Shown here in pieces: positions 1 to 8,815 of a stretch of DNA of 64,000 nt. The notes under the pieces were generated by a model that was given only the letters and a program-made list of their open reading frames with translations, was not told the origin of the DNA and did not search any database. Origin of the DNA: Pseudobutyrivibrio ruminis AD2017 (GTDB lineage: Bacteria; Bacillota; Clostridia; Lachnospirales; Lachnospiraceae); the NCBI RefSeq assembly GCF_000424305.1, contig NZ_AUJQ01000003.1, forward strand, positions 348,153 to 412,152, read 5' to 3'. Position 1 is the stretch's first letter, and every line of letters begins with the position of its first letter. A program made the position numbers and the translations under genes.

Positions 1-540
1 GGTGGCGTTACCTTGATGCAGCTTAGGGAAAAGAATAGAACTACTAGGGAGCATATTGAGCTAGCCACAAAGGTGCATGAAATCAGCAGGAAATATAATG
101 TGCCGCTGATTATTGATGACAGAGTGGATGTAATGTTAGCTGTTGATGCAGAGGGTGTGCATCTTGGAGCAGAGGACATGGAATGGTCCACAGCAAGAAA
201 AATAATTGGTGACAATAAGATATTGGGGGCTACCGCCAAAAAGGTAGATGTTGCAAAGGCGGCCTATGAAGCAGGGGCTGATTACTTAGGGGTTGGGGCA
301 ATCTATCCAACAACTACAAAGGTAAAGACGATTATTACATCAGTTGAAACCTTGAATGATATCGTAAATGCGGTACCAATTCCAGTTAATGCTATTGGCG
401 GATTGAATCCTTCTAACATGGATGTATTAAAGGGAGTAAATATCGCAGGCGTATGCGCAGTGTCAGCTATCATGAAGGCTGATTCGCCAAAGCTTGCGGC
501 AGAAAATATGCTTAAGAAGTTTAGGGAGATTAAAGGATGA
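1..540 (+). CDS. thiE: Thiamine phosphate synthase, 5' end cut by window
   Basis: Joins hydroxymethylpyrimidine diphosphate to thiazole phosphate, the last condensation in thiamine phosphate synthesis, in the cytoplasm. The reading frame is open from base 1 and begins GGVTLMQLREK, the conserved strand of the ThiE/TenI barrel that normally lies 25-35 residues into the protein, so the true start is outside the window. Further family blocks follow: LIIDDRVDVMLAVDAEGVHLG, the GATAKKVDVAKAAYEAGADYLGVGAIYPTTTK segment (read in two parts) and IGGLNPSNM near the end. The stop overlaps the thiD start by four bases (ATGA), so thiE, thiD and thiC probably form one transcript. The residues after YPTTTK differ slightly from the usual TKTK, but nothing suggests inactivity. 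Confidence 0.93.
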   Translation, partial: GGVTLMQLREKNRTTREHIELATKVHEISRKYNVPLIIDDRVDVMLAVDAEGVHLGAEDMEWSTARKIIGDNKILGATAKKVDVAKAAYEAGADYLGVGAIYPTTTKVKTIITSVETLNDIVNAVPIPVNAIGGLNPSNMDVLKGVNIAGVCAVSAIMKADSPKLAAENMLKKFREIKG

Positions 541-1328
541 AGGTAGTTTTATCAATTGCTGGAAGTGACAGCAGTGGGGGCGCAGGAATTCAGGCGGATT
601 TAAAAACAATGACAAGCCTGGGTGTGTATGGCATGACTGCGATTACCGCTTTAACAGCCCAAAATACAATGGGTGTTGATGCCGTGGTAGAAACAAGCCT
701 TGATATGCTGGAGGCACAGATAGATTCCTGCCTGTCAGATATAAAGGCAGATGGAGTTAAAATCGGCATGCTTCCATCAGCAGAGCAGGTGTTGGTGGTG
801 GCAAGAAAGCTGAAGGAATATGATGCAAAAAACGTGGTAGTAGATCCTGTTATGGTTGCCACCAGTGGCAGCGTTCTTATGAAGGATGAGACCCATGAAA
901 TAATGGCAAAGTATCTGTTTCCACTTGCCAGGGTTATCACCCCAAATATCCCTGAGGCGGAGGCTCTTTCGGGAAGAACAATAAGAACAAAGGATGATAT
1001 GGAATGTGCCGCTATAGATATTGGAACTGCCTATAGATGCGCAGTATTAGTTAAGGGCGGACACAGCATTTTTGATGCAAGCGATGTGCTTTTTGATGAT
1101 GGACTGATTACCTGGTTCAATGGAAAAAGAATCGATAATCCAAACACCCATGGTACGGGCTGTACATTGTCCAGTGCCATAGCCTCACATCTTGCCCTCG
1201 GGTACAATCTGAAGGATTCCATATCAAGGTCTAAACACTATATCGAAACTGCTATTGGAGCCGGCTTAGATTTGGGACAGGGGTCAGGCCCACTGAATCA
1301 TATGGCTTCATTATGCGCTATATATTAA
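537..1328 (+). CDS. thiD: Hydroxymethylpyrimidine/phosphomethylpyrimidine kinase
   Basis: Phosphorylates HMP and then HMP phosphate to give the pyrophosphate used by ThiE. The 263-residue protein has the usual length and opens with the ribokinase-type substrate loop [16 protein letters not shown]. It carries the late anion-hole motif [18 protein letters not shown] with its catalytic cysteine/glycine segment, and the DPVMVATSG block. The start overlaps the thiE stop by four bases, suggesting translational coupling. No thiazole-branch genes (thiF, S, G, H) are visible on this side, so the rest of the pathway lies upstream of the window or elsewhere. Confidence 0.95.
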   Translation: MKVVLSIAGSDSSGGAGIQADLKTMTSLGVYGMTAITALTAQNTMGVDAVVETSLDMLEAQIDSCLSDIKADGVKIGMLPSAEQVLVVARKLKEYDAKNVVVDPVMVATSGSVLMKDETHEIMAKYLFPLARVITPNIPEAEALSGRTIRTKDDMECAAIDIGTAYRCAVLVKGGHSIFDASDVLFDDGLITWFNGKRIDNPNTHGTGCTLSSAIASHLALGYNLKDSISRSKHYIETAIGAGLDLGQGSGPLNHMASLCAIY

Positions 1329-1374
1329 TGCGAGCAGATTGGGTTTACCCAATCTTGAAAGAAAAGGAGAAGAA

Positions 1375-2682
1375 ATGAGAGAATACACAACACAGATGGA
1401 TGCTGCCCGTAAGGGAATAATAACAAGTGAAATGATGCAGGTGGCATTAAAGGAATATCGCACATCAGAGGAAATTAGGGAATTAGTTGCAAAGGGACAG
1501 GTAGTCATCCCAGCCAATGTTAATCATAAATGCATTAACCCAGAGGGCGTTGGCAGCATGCTTCGCACTAAGATAAATGTAAATCTTGGCGTAAGCCGCG
1601 ACTGCAAGGATTACAACATTGAAATGGAAAAGGTTATGGCTGCAGTAGATATGGGGGCTGAGGCTATTATGGATTTATCCAGCCACGGAAACACCCAGCC
1701 TTTCAGAAAGAAGCTTGTAGAGGAATGTCCTGCTATGATTGGCACAGTTCCAATCTATGATAGTGTTATTCATTATCAGCGCGATTTGGCTACACTTACA
1801 GCCAAGGACTTCATTGATGTTGTACGTCTTCACGCTGAGGATGGCGTTGATTTCGTTACTCTTCATTGTGGAATAACAAGAAAGACAATAGAGCAGATTA
1901 AAAAGCACAAAAGAAAAATGAACATCGTATCACGTGGCGGTTCTTTGGTATTTGCATGGATGTGTATGACAGGTGAGGAAAATCCTTTCTACGAATATTA
2001 CGATGAAATCTTAGATATCTGTCGAGAGTATGATGTGACAATTTCTCTTGGTGACGCATGTCGTCCAGGCTGTCTTGCAGATGCGTCAGATGTTTGCCAG
2101 ATAGAGGAATTGGTTCGACTTGGTGAGCTTACAAAGCGCGCTTGGGAAAAGGATGTACAGGTTATGGTTGAAGGCCCTGGCCACATGCCAATGGATGAAA
2201 TCGCTGCAAATATGAAAATTCAGCAGAAGATTTGTATGGGAGCACCATTCTATGTACTTGGGCCAATCGTAACAGATATTGCACCAGGCTATGATCATAT
2301 TACATCAGCTATCGGTGGTGCCATCGCAGCTCAAAACGGCGCAGCCTTCCTTTGCTACGTAACACCAGCAGAGCATTTAGCTCTTCCTAATGTAGATGAT
2401 GTAAAGCAGGGAATTATCGCTTCTAAGATTGCGGCCCATGCAGCAGATATTGCAAAGCATATTCCTCACGCAATGGACCAGGATAATGCCATGGCCGAGG
2501 CTAGACAGTGCTTTGATTGGGACAAGCAGTGGGAATGTTCATTGGACCCAGAAACTGCTCAGGCCATCCGTGCCGACCGTTCACCAGAATTTGATGACAC
2601 ATGCTCTATGTGTGGCAAGTTCTGCGCAGTCCGCAGCATGAACAAGGCTTTAGCAGGAGAGTATATTGATATATTAGGATAA
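1375..2682 (+). CDS. thiC: Phosphomethylpyrimidine synthase (radical SAM)
   Basis: Converts aminoimidazole ribotide to HMP phosphate using S-adenosylmethionine and a 4Fe-4S cluster. The start at 1375 is chosen because AAGGAG lies seven bases before it; an in-frame TTG at 1339 has no ribosome site. The 435-residue protein contains the family blocks [32 protein letters not shown] and [14 protein letters not shown]. The C-terminal cluster ligands are C410, C413 and C417, read as CSMCGKFC. The spacing is CX2CX3C, one residue shorter than the CX2CX4C of the Escherichia and Bacillus enzymes. I believe this short form occurs in clostridial ThiC, but could not check it. It is the last gene of the thi operon. 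Confidence 0.97.
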   Translation: MREYTTQMDAARKGIITSEMMQVALKEYRTSEEIRELVAKGQVVIPANVNHKCINPEGVGSMLRTKINVNLGVSRDCKDYNIEMEKVMAAVDMGAEAIMDLSSHGNTQPFRKKLVEECPAMIGTVPIYDSVIHYQRDLATLTAKDFIDVVRLHAEDGVDFVTLHCGITRKTIEQIKKHKRKMNIVSRGGSLVFAWMCMTGEENPFYEYYDEILDICREYDVTISLGDACRPGCLADASDVCQIEELVRLGELTKRAWEKDVQVMVEGPGHMPMDEIAANMKIQQKICMGAPFYVLGPIVTDIAPGYDHITSAIGGAIAAQNGAAFLCYVTPAEHLALPNVDDVKQGIIASKIAAHAADIAKHIPHAMDQDNAMAEARQCFDWDKQWECSLDPETAQAIRADRSPEFDDTCSMCGKFCAVRSMNKALAGEYIDILG

Positions 2683-2759
2683 TTTCTATGTTGTATTTAA
2701 GTCAGAGCGTGAGTATTTTTTGAATTGGATGCAATAACACTGATAAATAGAGTTTTTTG

Positions 2760-3142
2760 TTAAGTGAAAATAGGAATAGTTGATATCCCACTTAAAAAAT
2801 GGAAAGTGTGTTAAGTGAATATAAGAAAAATAAAAATTCACTTCAAAAAGCATAAAAATATTTAGGTATAATTAAGTTTATATGGGAAAACTATATTATC
2901 ACTTAATAAGGTGATTGAGCTTTATAAGTTTAAATCTAATATGAATGAAATAAACTTAAGAAATTCAAAAGTTACAACTAAAAAGTTAAGTTTATAATAT
3001 TTATTTTTTAATACACTTAACAGGATTTTGCATTTTTAAGTGAAATTTTTATTTTGTTTAATACACTTAACTTTTAAGCGATTGCGAGATAAGTGAATTA
3101 TGAATTCATCTGTTTTTCACTTAACTGCAATAGATATAAGTG
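2760..3142. repeat. Cluster of TTAAGTG heptamers in an AT-rich gap
   Basis: No gene is visible between 2683 and 3219. Within about 380 bases the heptamer TTAAGTG occurs exactly eight times in both orientations: forward at 2760, 2811 and 3036; reverse (CACTTAA) at 2789, 2900, 3014, 3064 and 3118. Near-copies lie at 2839, 3089 and 3136. Two of the reverse copies sit in an identical 15-base word, TTTAATACACTTAAC, at 3007-3021 and 3057-3071, exactly 50 bases apart. Chance would give well under one copy here. An array of protein-binding boxes or decayed tandem repeats would both fit; the function is unknown. Confidence 0.75.
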
Positions 3143-3152
3143 ACAAATGATA

Positions 3153-3196
3153 AAAGGAACATTATCTTAGATGTTTAAATAAGATAATGTTCCTTT
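3153..3196. terminator. Bidirectional hairpin between thiC and the kinase-like gene
   Basis: A perfect 17-base inverted repeat (3153-3169 with 3180-3196) encloses a 10-base loop and has A-rich and T-rich flanks. It lies just downstream of the convergent kinase-like gene and can serve transcripts from both sides. Confidence 0.75.
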
Positions 3197-3219
3197 ATAT
3201 TGTCATTAAAAACAGTTTA

Positions 3220-3789
3220 TTATTTAGCTAGGGCTTCTAAGAGGGCTACACAATCTTCCTCACTAAGGTGAGTAGAATTAATTACAATGTCGAAGGAATC
3301 AGGAGAGCCCCATTTTCCGCTGGAGTGTGTGGTGAAGAATTTCTCACGTTTCTTGTCGAATTTCTTCATTACATCTTCTGCTTTATCTTTTTCATTCTTT
3401 TCTACAGTGATAGAACGATTCAGTCTGTAATCATCATCAGCTGTAATGAAAACCTTCAAGCATTTTTTATCTTTAAGAATCTCGCTTGCGCATCTTCCTA
3501 CGAATACGCAACCAGGCTTCTCAGCAGCTTCACGGATAATATCAACCTCTGTATTGTAAATCTGCTCTTCCATTGAAAGGTGCTCATTACCAGGGGCCTT
3601 GAAGATAGGTTTGATAGGAGTCTGCTCATCCATGCCGGAAACCTGATCGTAAGATAATCCCATGCGCTTACAGGTTTCAACGACAACGCCACGGTCGTAC
3701 AGGCGATAGCCAAGACGCTTAGCCAATGCTTCGGCAATATTATGGCCACCACTACCATATTTACGTTCAATAGTAATATATTCGTACAT
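3220..3789 (-). CDS. Cytidylate kinase-like family protein
   Basis: A 189-residue P-loop protein. It begins MYEYITIERKYGSGGHNIAE; the GSGG turn takes the place of the Walker A loop in the cytidylate-kinase-like family, which is common in Firmicutes and has no settled role. Later blocks are VFVGRCASEIL and the lid-like arginine-rich stretch with a KKFDKKREKF segment. The start at 3789 follows GAGGAGG by eight bases; a longer TTG-initiated form is less likely. It stands alone, with the perfect hairpin at 3153-3196 as its terminator. A paralogue with the same layout lies at 57463-58065. Substrate not known; true CMP kinase activity is not implied. Confidence 0.85.
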   Translation of the reverse strand: MYEYITIERKYGSGGHNIAEALAKRLGYRLYDRGVVVETCKRMGLSYDQVSGMDEQTPIKPIFKAPGNEHLSMEEQIYNTEVDIIREAAEKPGCVFVGRCASEILKDKKCLKVFITADDDYRLNRSITVEKNEKDKAEDVMKKFDKKREKFFTTHSSGKWGSPDSFDIVINSTHLSEEDCVALLEALAK

Positions 3790-3924
3790 AAAAGAGCCTC
3801 CTCTCAATAGTGTTTCGTTATAATGTTTACATTACACCACAATATAAGATTATTATAGTAGATTTCAGAATATTCATGCGGCAATTCACCATTTTTTCAT
3901 TTTTTATTCATAAGTCCTGTGGGT

Positions 3925-3953
3925 TTGACAAATCAAACCAAAGTAATTATGAT
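3925..3953 (+). promoter_or_regulatory. Sigma-A promoter for the metal importer
   Basis: TTGACA at 3925-3930 and TATGAT at 3948-3953 are separated by 17 bases. It would give a leader of roughly 140 bases before the first importer gene. The leader holds a small AGCCTG/CAGGCT hairpin near 3985 and a second TATAAT box at 4066-4071 with a poor -35. No clear Zur or MntR box was recognised. Confidence 0.7.
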
Positions 3954-4101
3954 GACAAGGGATTTAAGATTTTATTCAAAGCCAGCCTGTTCAGGCTAGT
4001 TTAGTATCCCAAAAGGTGAGAATTGATTCTTGAAAAGGTCTATATTTTATAAGGTTTTATTTTGGTATAATTTTTTATAGACACGAAAGGATTAATTAAA
4101 G

Positions 4102-5097
4102 ATGAAAATTAAAAATTTAATAGGTTTAATGACAGCTACTGTATTTATGATGGGAGCTTTTGCAGGTTGTGGCACAAATAGCACTGAATCAGCGTCGTCA
4201 GCTGCATCAAAGGATGGCATATCTGTTGTTACTACCATTTTCCCAGAGTACGATTGGGTGAAGGAGATAGTAGGAGACGCCACAGGAGTAGAGGTTACTA
4301 ATCTACTTGATAACGGTGCGGATCTTCACAACTACCAGCCTACAGCAGAGGACATCAAAACAATTGCTACATGCGATTTATTCATATATGTTGGCGGTGA
4401 GTCTGATGAGTGGGCAGAGGATGCCATTAAGACATCTGTTAACCCAAATCAGAAGGTAATCAACCTTATGGACGTGCTTAAGGACAGCATCAAAGAAGAG
4501 GAAGTTGTAGAGGGGATGCAGGCTGAGGAAGAGGAAGAGTCCGAAGGTGAAGAAGAGGTTGAATATGATGAGCACGTTTGGCTTTCTCTTAAGAATGCAG
4601 CAGTATGTGTAGCTGCTATTGAAGAGGCCATGTCAGAAATAGACACAGCAAATGCCAATACTTACGCAGCTAACGCAGATGCCTATATCACTGAAATCAA
4701 AAATCTTGATAATGAATATAGAGATATGGTAGATGCAGCTTCAACAAAGACAGTATTGTTCGGAGACCGTTTCCCATTTAGATACATGGTAGACGACTAC
4801 GGACTTGATTATTTCGCAGCATTCGTAGGTTGCTCAGCAGAAACAGAAGCAAGCTTTGAAACTATCAAATTCTTAGCAGAAAAAGTTGATGAGCTTAACC
4901 TTAAGACAGTCCTCACTATCGAAAACTCAGATAACAAAATTGCCGACACCATTATCTCAAACACGAATTCAAAGGATGCTAGGATTCTTGCCATGGATTC
5001 CATGCAGTCATCCACATCCGCAGACTACGAAAACGGCGTGACATATTTAAGCATCATGAAAAACAATCTAAAGGTATTAACTGAAGCGTTAAACTAA
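4102..5097 (+). CDS. Metal ABC transporter substrate-binding lipoprotein (ZnuA-like)
   Basis: Captures a divalent metal, probably zinc or manganese, outside the membrane and delivers it to the permease encoded two genes downstream. A lipoprotein signal ends at C23 (GAFAGC). Family ligands are visible at H76 (DLHNYQPT) and H158 (DEHVWLS). Between them, residues 132-157 form a very acidic stretch (about 16 Glu/Asp) where zinc proteins usually have a histidine-rich loop. The usual third histidine segment is replaced by GDRFPFRY, a variant I associate with a clostridial subgroup, so the metal site may be atypical. First gene of a three-gene operon behind a strong promoter at 3925-3953. Confidence 0.9.
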   Translation: MKIKNLIGLMTATVFMMGAFAGCGTNSTESASSAASKDGISVVTTIFPEYDWVKEIVGDATGVEVTNLLDNGADLHNYQPTAEDIKTIATCDLFIYVGGESDEWAEDAIKTSVNPNQKVINLMDVLKDSIKEEEVVEGMQAEEEEESEGEEEVEYDEHVWLSLKNAAVCVAAIEEAMSEIDTANANTYAANADAYITEIKNLDNEYRDMVDAASTKTVLFGDRFPFRYMVDDYGLDYFAAFVGCSAETEASFETIKFLAEKVDELNLKTVLTIENSDNKIADTIISNTNSKDARILAMDSMQSSTSADYENGVTYLSIMKNNLKVLTEALN

Positions 5098-5106
5098 GGA
5101 GACATT

Positions 5107-5748
5107 ATGGCAGTATTAACAGCGAAGGGACTTGCTGTGGGTTATGAAAACCAGGCAGTTCTAGATAACATTAATTTTGAAATAGAAGCGGGAGACTACT
5201 TTTGCATAGTAGGTGAAAATGGCTCAGGAAAGACCACACTTATGAAGACTATTTTAGGCCTGCAGTCACCTGTGGCAGGCTCCATAGATTTTGGTGATGG
5301 CCTTATGAAAAATGAGATTGGCTATCTGCCTCAGCAGTCTGTAGCTCAAAAGGATTTCCCTGCATCTGTGTTTGAAATTGTACTTTCAGGTTGTCAGAAC
5401 AGTCTTGGAAAAAGATTTTTCTATACAAAGGAACAGAAAAAGCTGGCACTTTCTAACATCAAAAAGATGGGAATAGAGAAGCTGAAAAACAGATGCTACC
5501 GTGAGCTTTCAGGTGGCCAGCAGCAGCGTGTATTGCTGGCGCGAGCATTGTGTGCAACCAAAAAGGCCATCCTTTTGGATGAGCCAGTGGCTGGCCTGGA
5601 CCCAACCGTTACCGAGGAAATGTACGAGCTTATTAAGCAGCTGAATGATGATGGCATGACAATTATAATGATTAGTCATGACCTTGCAAATGTAAGCAAG
5701 TACGCCAATAAGGTTTATGACGTAAATGAAGGAGGCTTGACATGCTAG
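5107..5748 (+). CDS. Metal ABC transporter ATP-binding protein
   Basis: Powers the metal importer at the inner face of the membrane. The 213-residue protein has Walker A GENGSGKTT, the signature LSGGQQQR, Walker B AILLDEP and the switch histidine in MISHDL, all intact. It lies nine bases after the binding-protein gene, and its end overlaps the permease start by seven bases. This matches the ZnuC/MntB family; metal specificity cannot be read from the ATPase. Confidence 0.93.
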   Translation: MAVLTAKGLAVGYENQAVLDNINFEIEAGDYFCIVGENGSGKTTLMKTILGLQSPVAGSIDFGDGLMKNEIGYLPQQSVAQKDFPASVFEIVLSGCQNSLGKRFFYTKEQKKLALSNIKKMGIEKLKNRCYRELSGGQQQRVLLARALCATKKAILLDEPVAGLDPTVTEEMYELIKQLNDDGMTIIMISHDLANVSKYANKVYDVNEGGLTC

Positions 5749-6575
5749 ATACATTAATAGAATATTTAAGCTTTCCATTTGTAAGATATGCCCTTGTAGT
5801 GGGAGTGCTTATAGCCCTTTGCTCATCACTGCTTGGAGTTACACTGGTGCTTAAAAGATATTCCTTCATAGGAGATGGTCTTTCACATGTGGCTTTTGGA
5901 GCCCTTGCTATTGCAACAATATTTAATCTTACCAACAGAATGATAATTGTTTTACCAATCACTATCGTATTTGCAATATTACTTCTTAGAAAGGGACAGA
6001 ACGCAAAGATAAAGGGCGATGCAGCTATAGCCATGCTTTCTGTTGGCGCTTTGGCATTTGGTTATATGCTGATGAATCTGTTTCCAAGCTCTTCAAACGT
6101 ATCAGGAGATGTGTGCACTACTTTGTTTGGTTCAATGTCTATTTTGATGCTTACAAAGACTGATGTGTGGGTTTGTGGAATACTTGCTATCATTGTAACC
6201 GTGCTGTTCATAATTTTATATAACCGAATCTTTGCAGTAACCTTCGACGAGGATTTTGCTAATGCTGTAGGCACAAAGGTTAATTTTTACAATCTGTTGA
6301 TTGCTACAGTTATTGCTGTAATCATTGTCCTTGCAATGAATTTGGTGGGCTCGCTTTTGATATCAGCCTTAGTCATCTTCCCAGCACTTTCTGCAATGAG
6401 CATTCTTAAGAATTTTAAGAGCGTAACAATTTTCTCGGCAGTATCTTCTATGATATGCGCACTACTTGGAATTCTTATTTCCATCCTTGCAGGTACACCG
6501 GTTGGCTCAACAATCGTAGCCTGTGACGTGGCATTATTTGGAATTTGTTATTTGATTGGAAGAATCAGGGGGTAA
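5742..6575 (+). CDS. Metal ABC transporter permease (ZnuB-like)
   Basis: Membrane channel of the divalent metal importer. The 277-residue protein has eight or so hydrophobic segments and the ABC-3 family blocks GDGLSHVAFGALA and VGSLLISALVIFPALSA. Its start overlaps the ATPase gene by seven bases, and it ends the core operon. Family and context support zinc or manganese uptake. Confidence 0.92.
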   Translation: MLDTLIEYLSFPFVRYALVVGVLIALCSSLLGVTLVLKRYSFIGDGLSHVAFGALAIATIFNLTNRMIIVLPITIVFAILLLRKGQNAKIKGDAAIAMLSVGALAFGYMLMNLFPSSSNVSGDVCTTLFGSMSILMLTKTDVWVCGILAIIVTVLFIILYNRIFAVTFDEDFANAVGTKVNFYNLLIATVIAVIIVLAMNLVGSLLISALVIFPALSAMSILKNFKSVTIFSAVSSMICALLGILISILAGTPVGSTIVACDVALFGICYLIGRIRG

Positions 6576-6578
6576 GCT

Positions 6579-6686
6579 GTGAAAAGAAAAATAGCATTTA
6601 TATTATTAGTTATCAAGGGCACCTTCACAACATACGAAGAAGATGGTGGAACCTACATTACAATAAAGGATTCTGTCATGGAATAA
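6579..6686 (+). CDS. Small 35-residue protein or gene remnant
   Basis: A GTG-started frame follows the permease stop by three bases, with a G-rich ribosome site (CAGGGGG) overlapping the permease end. It begins MKRKIAFILLVI, like the start of a signal peptide, then runs straight into IKGTFTTYEEDGGTYITIKD. No lipobox or cleavage site fits between. The arrangement looks like the start and end of a longer secreted protein joined by an internal deletion, though a genuine short protein cannot be excluded. It is followed immediately by a terminator and so belongs to the metal operon. Confidence 0.4.
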   Translation: MKRKIAFILLVIKGTFTTYEEDGGTYITIKDSVME

Positions 6687-6691
6687 ATAAT

Positions 6692-6722
6692 AGCTTCTCT
6701 CGTTTAGGGAGAAGCTTATTTT
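6692..6722 (+). terminator. Terminator of the metal importer operon
   Basis: AGCTTCTC (6692-6699) pairs with GAGAAGCT (6709-6716), followed by TATTTTAT. Confidence 0.8.
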
Positions 6723-6749
6723 ATGGAAAATTATTATTTAACGATTTTA

Positions 6750-6769
6750 CACTTTAACTTGTTAAAGTG
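6750..6769. promoter_or_regulatory. Palindromic operator before the TrpXYZ-like operon
   Basis: CACTTTAAC (6750-6758) and GTTAAAGTG (6761-6769) form a perfect inverted repeat with a two-base centre. A -10-like TAGAAT follows at 6776-6781, so a protein bound here would cover the -35 region (TTTAAC). The regulator is unknown. The hairpin reading is less likely, as there is no T-run. Confidence 0.6.
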
Positions 6770-6818
6770 ATGTGATAGAATAATTTGTAAATTAACGGAG
6801 AAGGCCAGGAGGAACATT

Positions 6819-7871
6819 ATGAAAAAAAGATTATTATCATTAATGATGGTTATGACTTTTGCCCTTTCAATGGTGGGTTGTGGAAATAAAGCTACATCTA
6901 CAGATGACGCTGCTAAAGTAGAGACACCTGCAGATGGAAAGGCATATAAGGTAGGCATTATTCAGTACGTGGATGATGCATCGTTAAATCAGATTGTTGC
7001 AAATGTGGAAAGCCAGTTAGATGCAATCGGCAAGGAAAAGGGCTGCACATTTGATTACAGTAACTATTATTATAATGGCCAGGCTGATGCCACTACTATC
7101 AATCAGATAGTGACAGAGCTTATCAATGATGAGGTTGATGTGCTTGTTCCAGTAGCAACACCTACAGCCATGATTTGCCAGTCTGCAACAGAGGACAATC
7201 AGATACCTGTAGTTTTTGCAGCAGTATCTGACCCAGAGGCAGCAGGTCTTGTTGCATCTAACGACAAGCCAGGTGCTAACGTAACTGGTACATCAGACGG
7301 TCTTAATACAGAGGCAGTTTTCGATTTAATCTTTGAGCAGGACAGAGACATCCAGAAGGTTGGTCTTCTTTATGATAAGAGCCAGGATGCATCTGCAGGT
7401 CCTATCAAGGAAGCTAAGAAGCTTCTTGATGCAGCAGGTGTTGAATATGTTGAAAAGACAGGAACAACTAACGATGAGGTTATGCTTGCAGCAGATGCTT
7501 TGGTAGCTGAGAAGGTGGATGCAGTGTTCACTCCTACTGATAATACAATCATGAAGTGTGAGCTTGCTATCTATGAGAAATTCATCGATGCAGGTATCCC
7601 TCACTATTGCGGTGCTGATTCATTTGCACTTAACGGTGCTTACTTAGGATATGGCGTAAATTACGCTACACTTGGCAAGGAAACAGCTAACATGGTTGCA
7701 GAAGTATTGGTAGATGGCAAATCTCCAGCAGAGCTTCCAGTTAAGCTTCTTGATAATGGTACAGCTACAGTTAACACAGAAACAGCAGCTGCCCTCAATC
7801 TAGATTATGCCAAGCTTAAGGACATGTGCGACGGCTTCGTTGAAGTACAGACAGCGGAGGAGTTTGAGTAA
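6819..7871 (+). CDS. ABC transporter substrate-binding lipoprotein (TrpX-like)
   Basis: Extracytoplasmic binding protein of the ABC_sub_bind family (COG2984). The lipoprotein signal ends at C21 (SMVGC). Family blocks seen are VGIIQYVDDASLNQIV, LVPVATPTAMICQSATED, PVVFAAVSDPEAAGLV, NVTGTSDG and GLLYDKSQDAS. Members in streptococci import tryptophan; other members are uncharacterised. AGGAGG lies eight bases before the ATG. It heads an operon with one permease, one ATPase and then aspartate kinase, behind a perfect palindrome at 6750-6769 that probably binds a regulator. The ligand is inferred to be an amino acid or similar small molecule. Confidence 0.88.
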   Translation: MKKRLLSLMMVMTFALSMVGCGNKATSTDDAAKVETPADGKAYKVGIIQYVDDASLNQIVANVESQLDAIGKEKGCTFDYSNYYYNGQADATTINQIVTELINDEVDVLVPVATPTAMICQSATEDNQIPVVFAAVSDPEAAGLVASNDKPGANVTGTSDGLNTEAVFDLIFEQDRDIQKVGLLYDKSQDASAGPIKEAKKLLDAAGVEYVEKTGTTNDEVMLAADALVAEKVDAVFTPTDNTIMKCELAIYEKFIDAGIPHYCGADSFALNGAYLGYGVNYATLGKETANMVAEVLVDGKSPAELPVKLLDNGTATVNTETAAALNLDYAKLKDMCDGFVEVQTAEEFE

Positions 7872-8815
7872 TGTCTAGTATTTTTACAGTTTCGATTTTC
7901 ATGAGTGCATTGGAGCTAGGGTGTATATACGCCCTAGTTGCATTGGCACTTTTTATTTCTTTTACAATTCTTAATATCGCAGATCTTACTACAGATGGAT
8001 GCTTCACCTTAGGCTGTGCAGTGGGAGCGATGGTGTCTCTTGCAGGCCATCCATTCTTAGCCCTTTTTGCTGCTATGCTTGCCGGTGTTTGTGCAGGCTT
8101 TGTAACAGCTTTCCTTCAGACCAGACTTGGGGTAGAATCTATTCTTGCAGGTATCATCGTAAACACAGGATTATACACAATTAATATTGCTGTAATGGGA
8201 TTTTCTTCCATTGCAAATCTTTTTGGCTGCGACACAGTATTCTCTCTTGGAAAGGATACACTAGGCGCAGGCTTCATTGGAGATTGGTACAAGGTTGCCA
8301 TCGTAATTGCAATCGTTGCTATCATATCAATTGCCCTTTGGTGGTTCCTTGGTACAACTCTTGGAATGTCCATCAGAGCCACAGGCGATAACGCTGATAT
8401 GGTAAAATCATCTTCGATTAACCCAACACTGACAATCACAGTTGGACTTTGTATTGCAAACTCACTGACAGGTCTTTCTGGTGCACTTATTGCGCAGTAC
8501 CAGAAATCTGCAGATATTAATATCGGTACAGGTATGGTAACAATCGCCCTGGCATCTCTTATCATCGGCCAGACCTTGATTGGTAACAAGGGTAGCATTC
8601 CAAGACGTATCATTGGAACAATCCTAGGTTCCATTTTGTATCGTTTTATTGTAGCAATTGCTTTAAGACTTTCAGTTCCAGCGGAGGCATTGAAGCTGGT
8701 TTCTGCTATAATAGTAGCTGTTGCCATTGCAGCACCTTATGTAAAAAGAAAGCTCGCCCTCAAAAAGCGCGAGTTTGCCAACTATAGAGGAAATGCCAGA
8801 AAGGAAGGTGTATAA
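7871..8815 (+). CDS. ABC transporter permease (TrpY-like)
   Basis: Integral membrane subunit of the BPD_transp_2 superfamily (COG4120). The 314 residues form about eight or nine hydrophobic segments. It has the family blocks LNIADLTTDGCFTLG, VESILAGIIVNTGLYTIN and GDNADMVKSSSINP. The ATG overlaps the preceding TAA by one base, and the TAA of this gene overlaps the next ATG in the same way, so the three subunits should be made in step. Confidence 0.9.
   Translation: MSSIFTVSIFMSALELGCIYALVALALFISFTILNIADLTTDGCFTLGCAVGAMVSLAGHPFLALFAAMLAGVCAGFVTAFLQTRLGVESILAGIIVNTGLYTINIAVMGFSSIANLFGCDTVFSLGKDTLGAGFIGDWYKVAIVIAIVAIISIALWWFLGTTLGMSIRATGDNADMVKSSSINPTLTITVGLCIANSLTGLSGALIAQYQKSADINIGTGMVTIALASLIIGQTLIGNKGSIPRRIIGTILGSILYRFIVAIALRLSVPAEALKLVSAIIVAVAIAAPYVKRKLALKKREFANYRGNARKEGV

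Noticed and set aside
3810..4004. A short plus-strand frame between the kinase-like gene and the metal operon.
   Set aside because: It overlaps the promoter at 3925-3953, has no ribosome site and shows no domain.
8116..8727. A 203-codon antisense frame inside the TrpY-like permease gene.
   Set aside because: It lies opposite a clear membrane protein gene and has no ribosome site or recognisable domain; its composition mirrors the permease codons.
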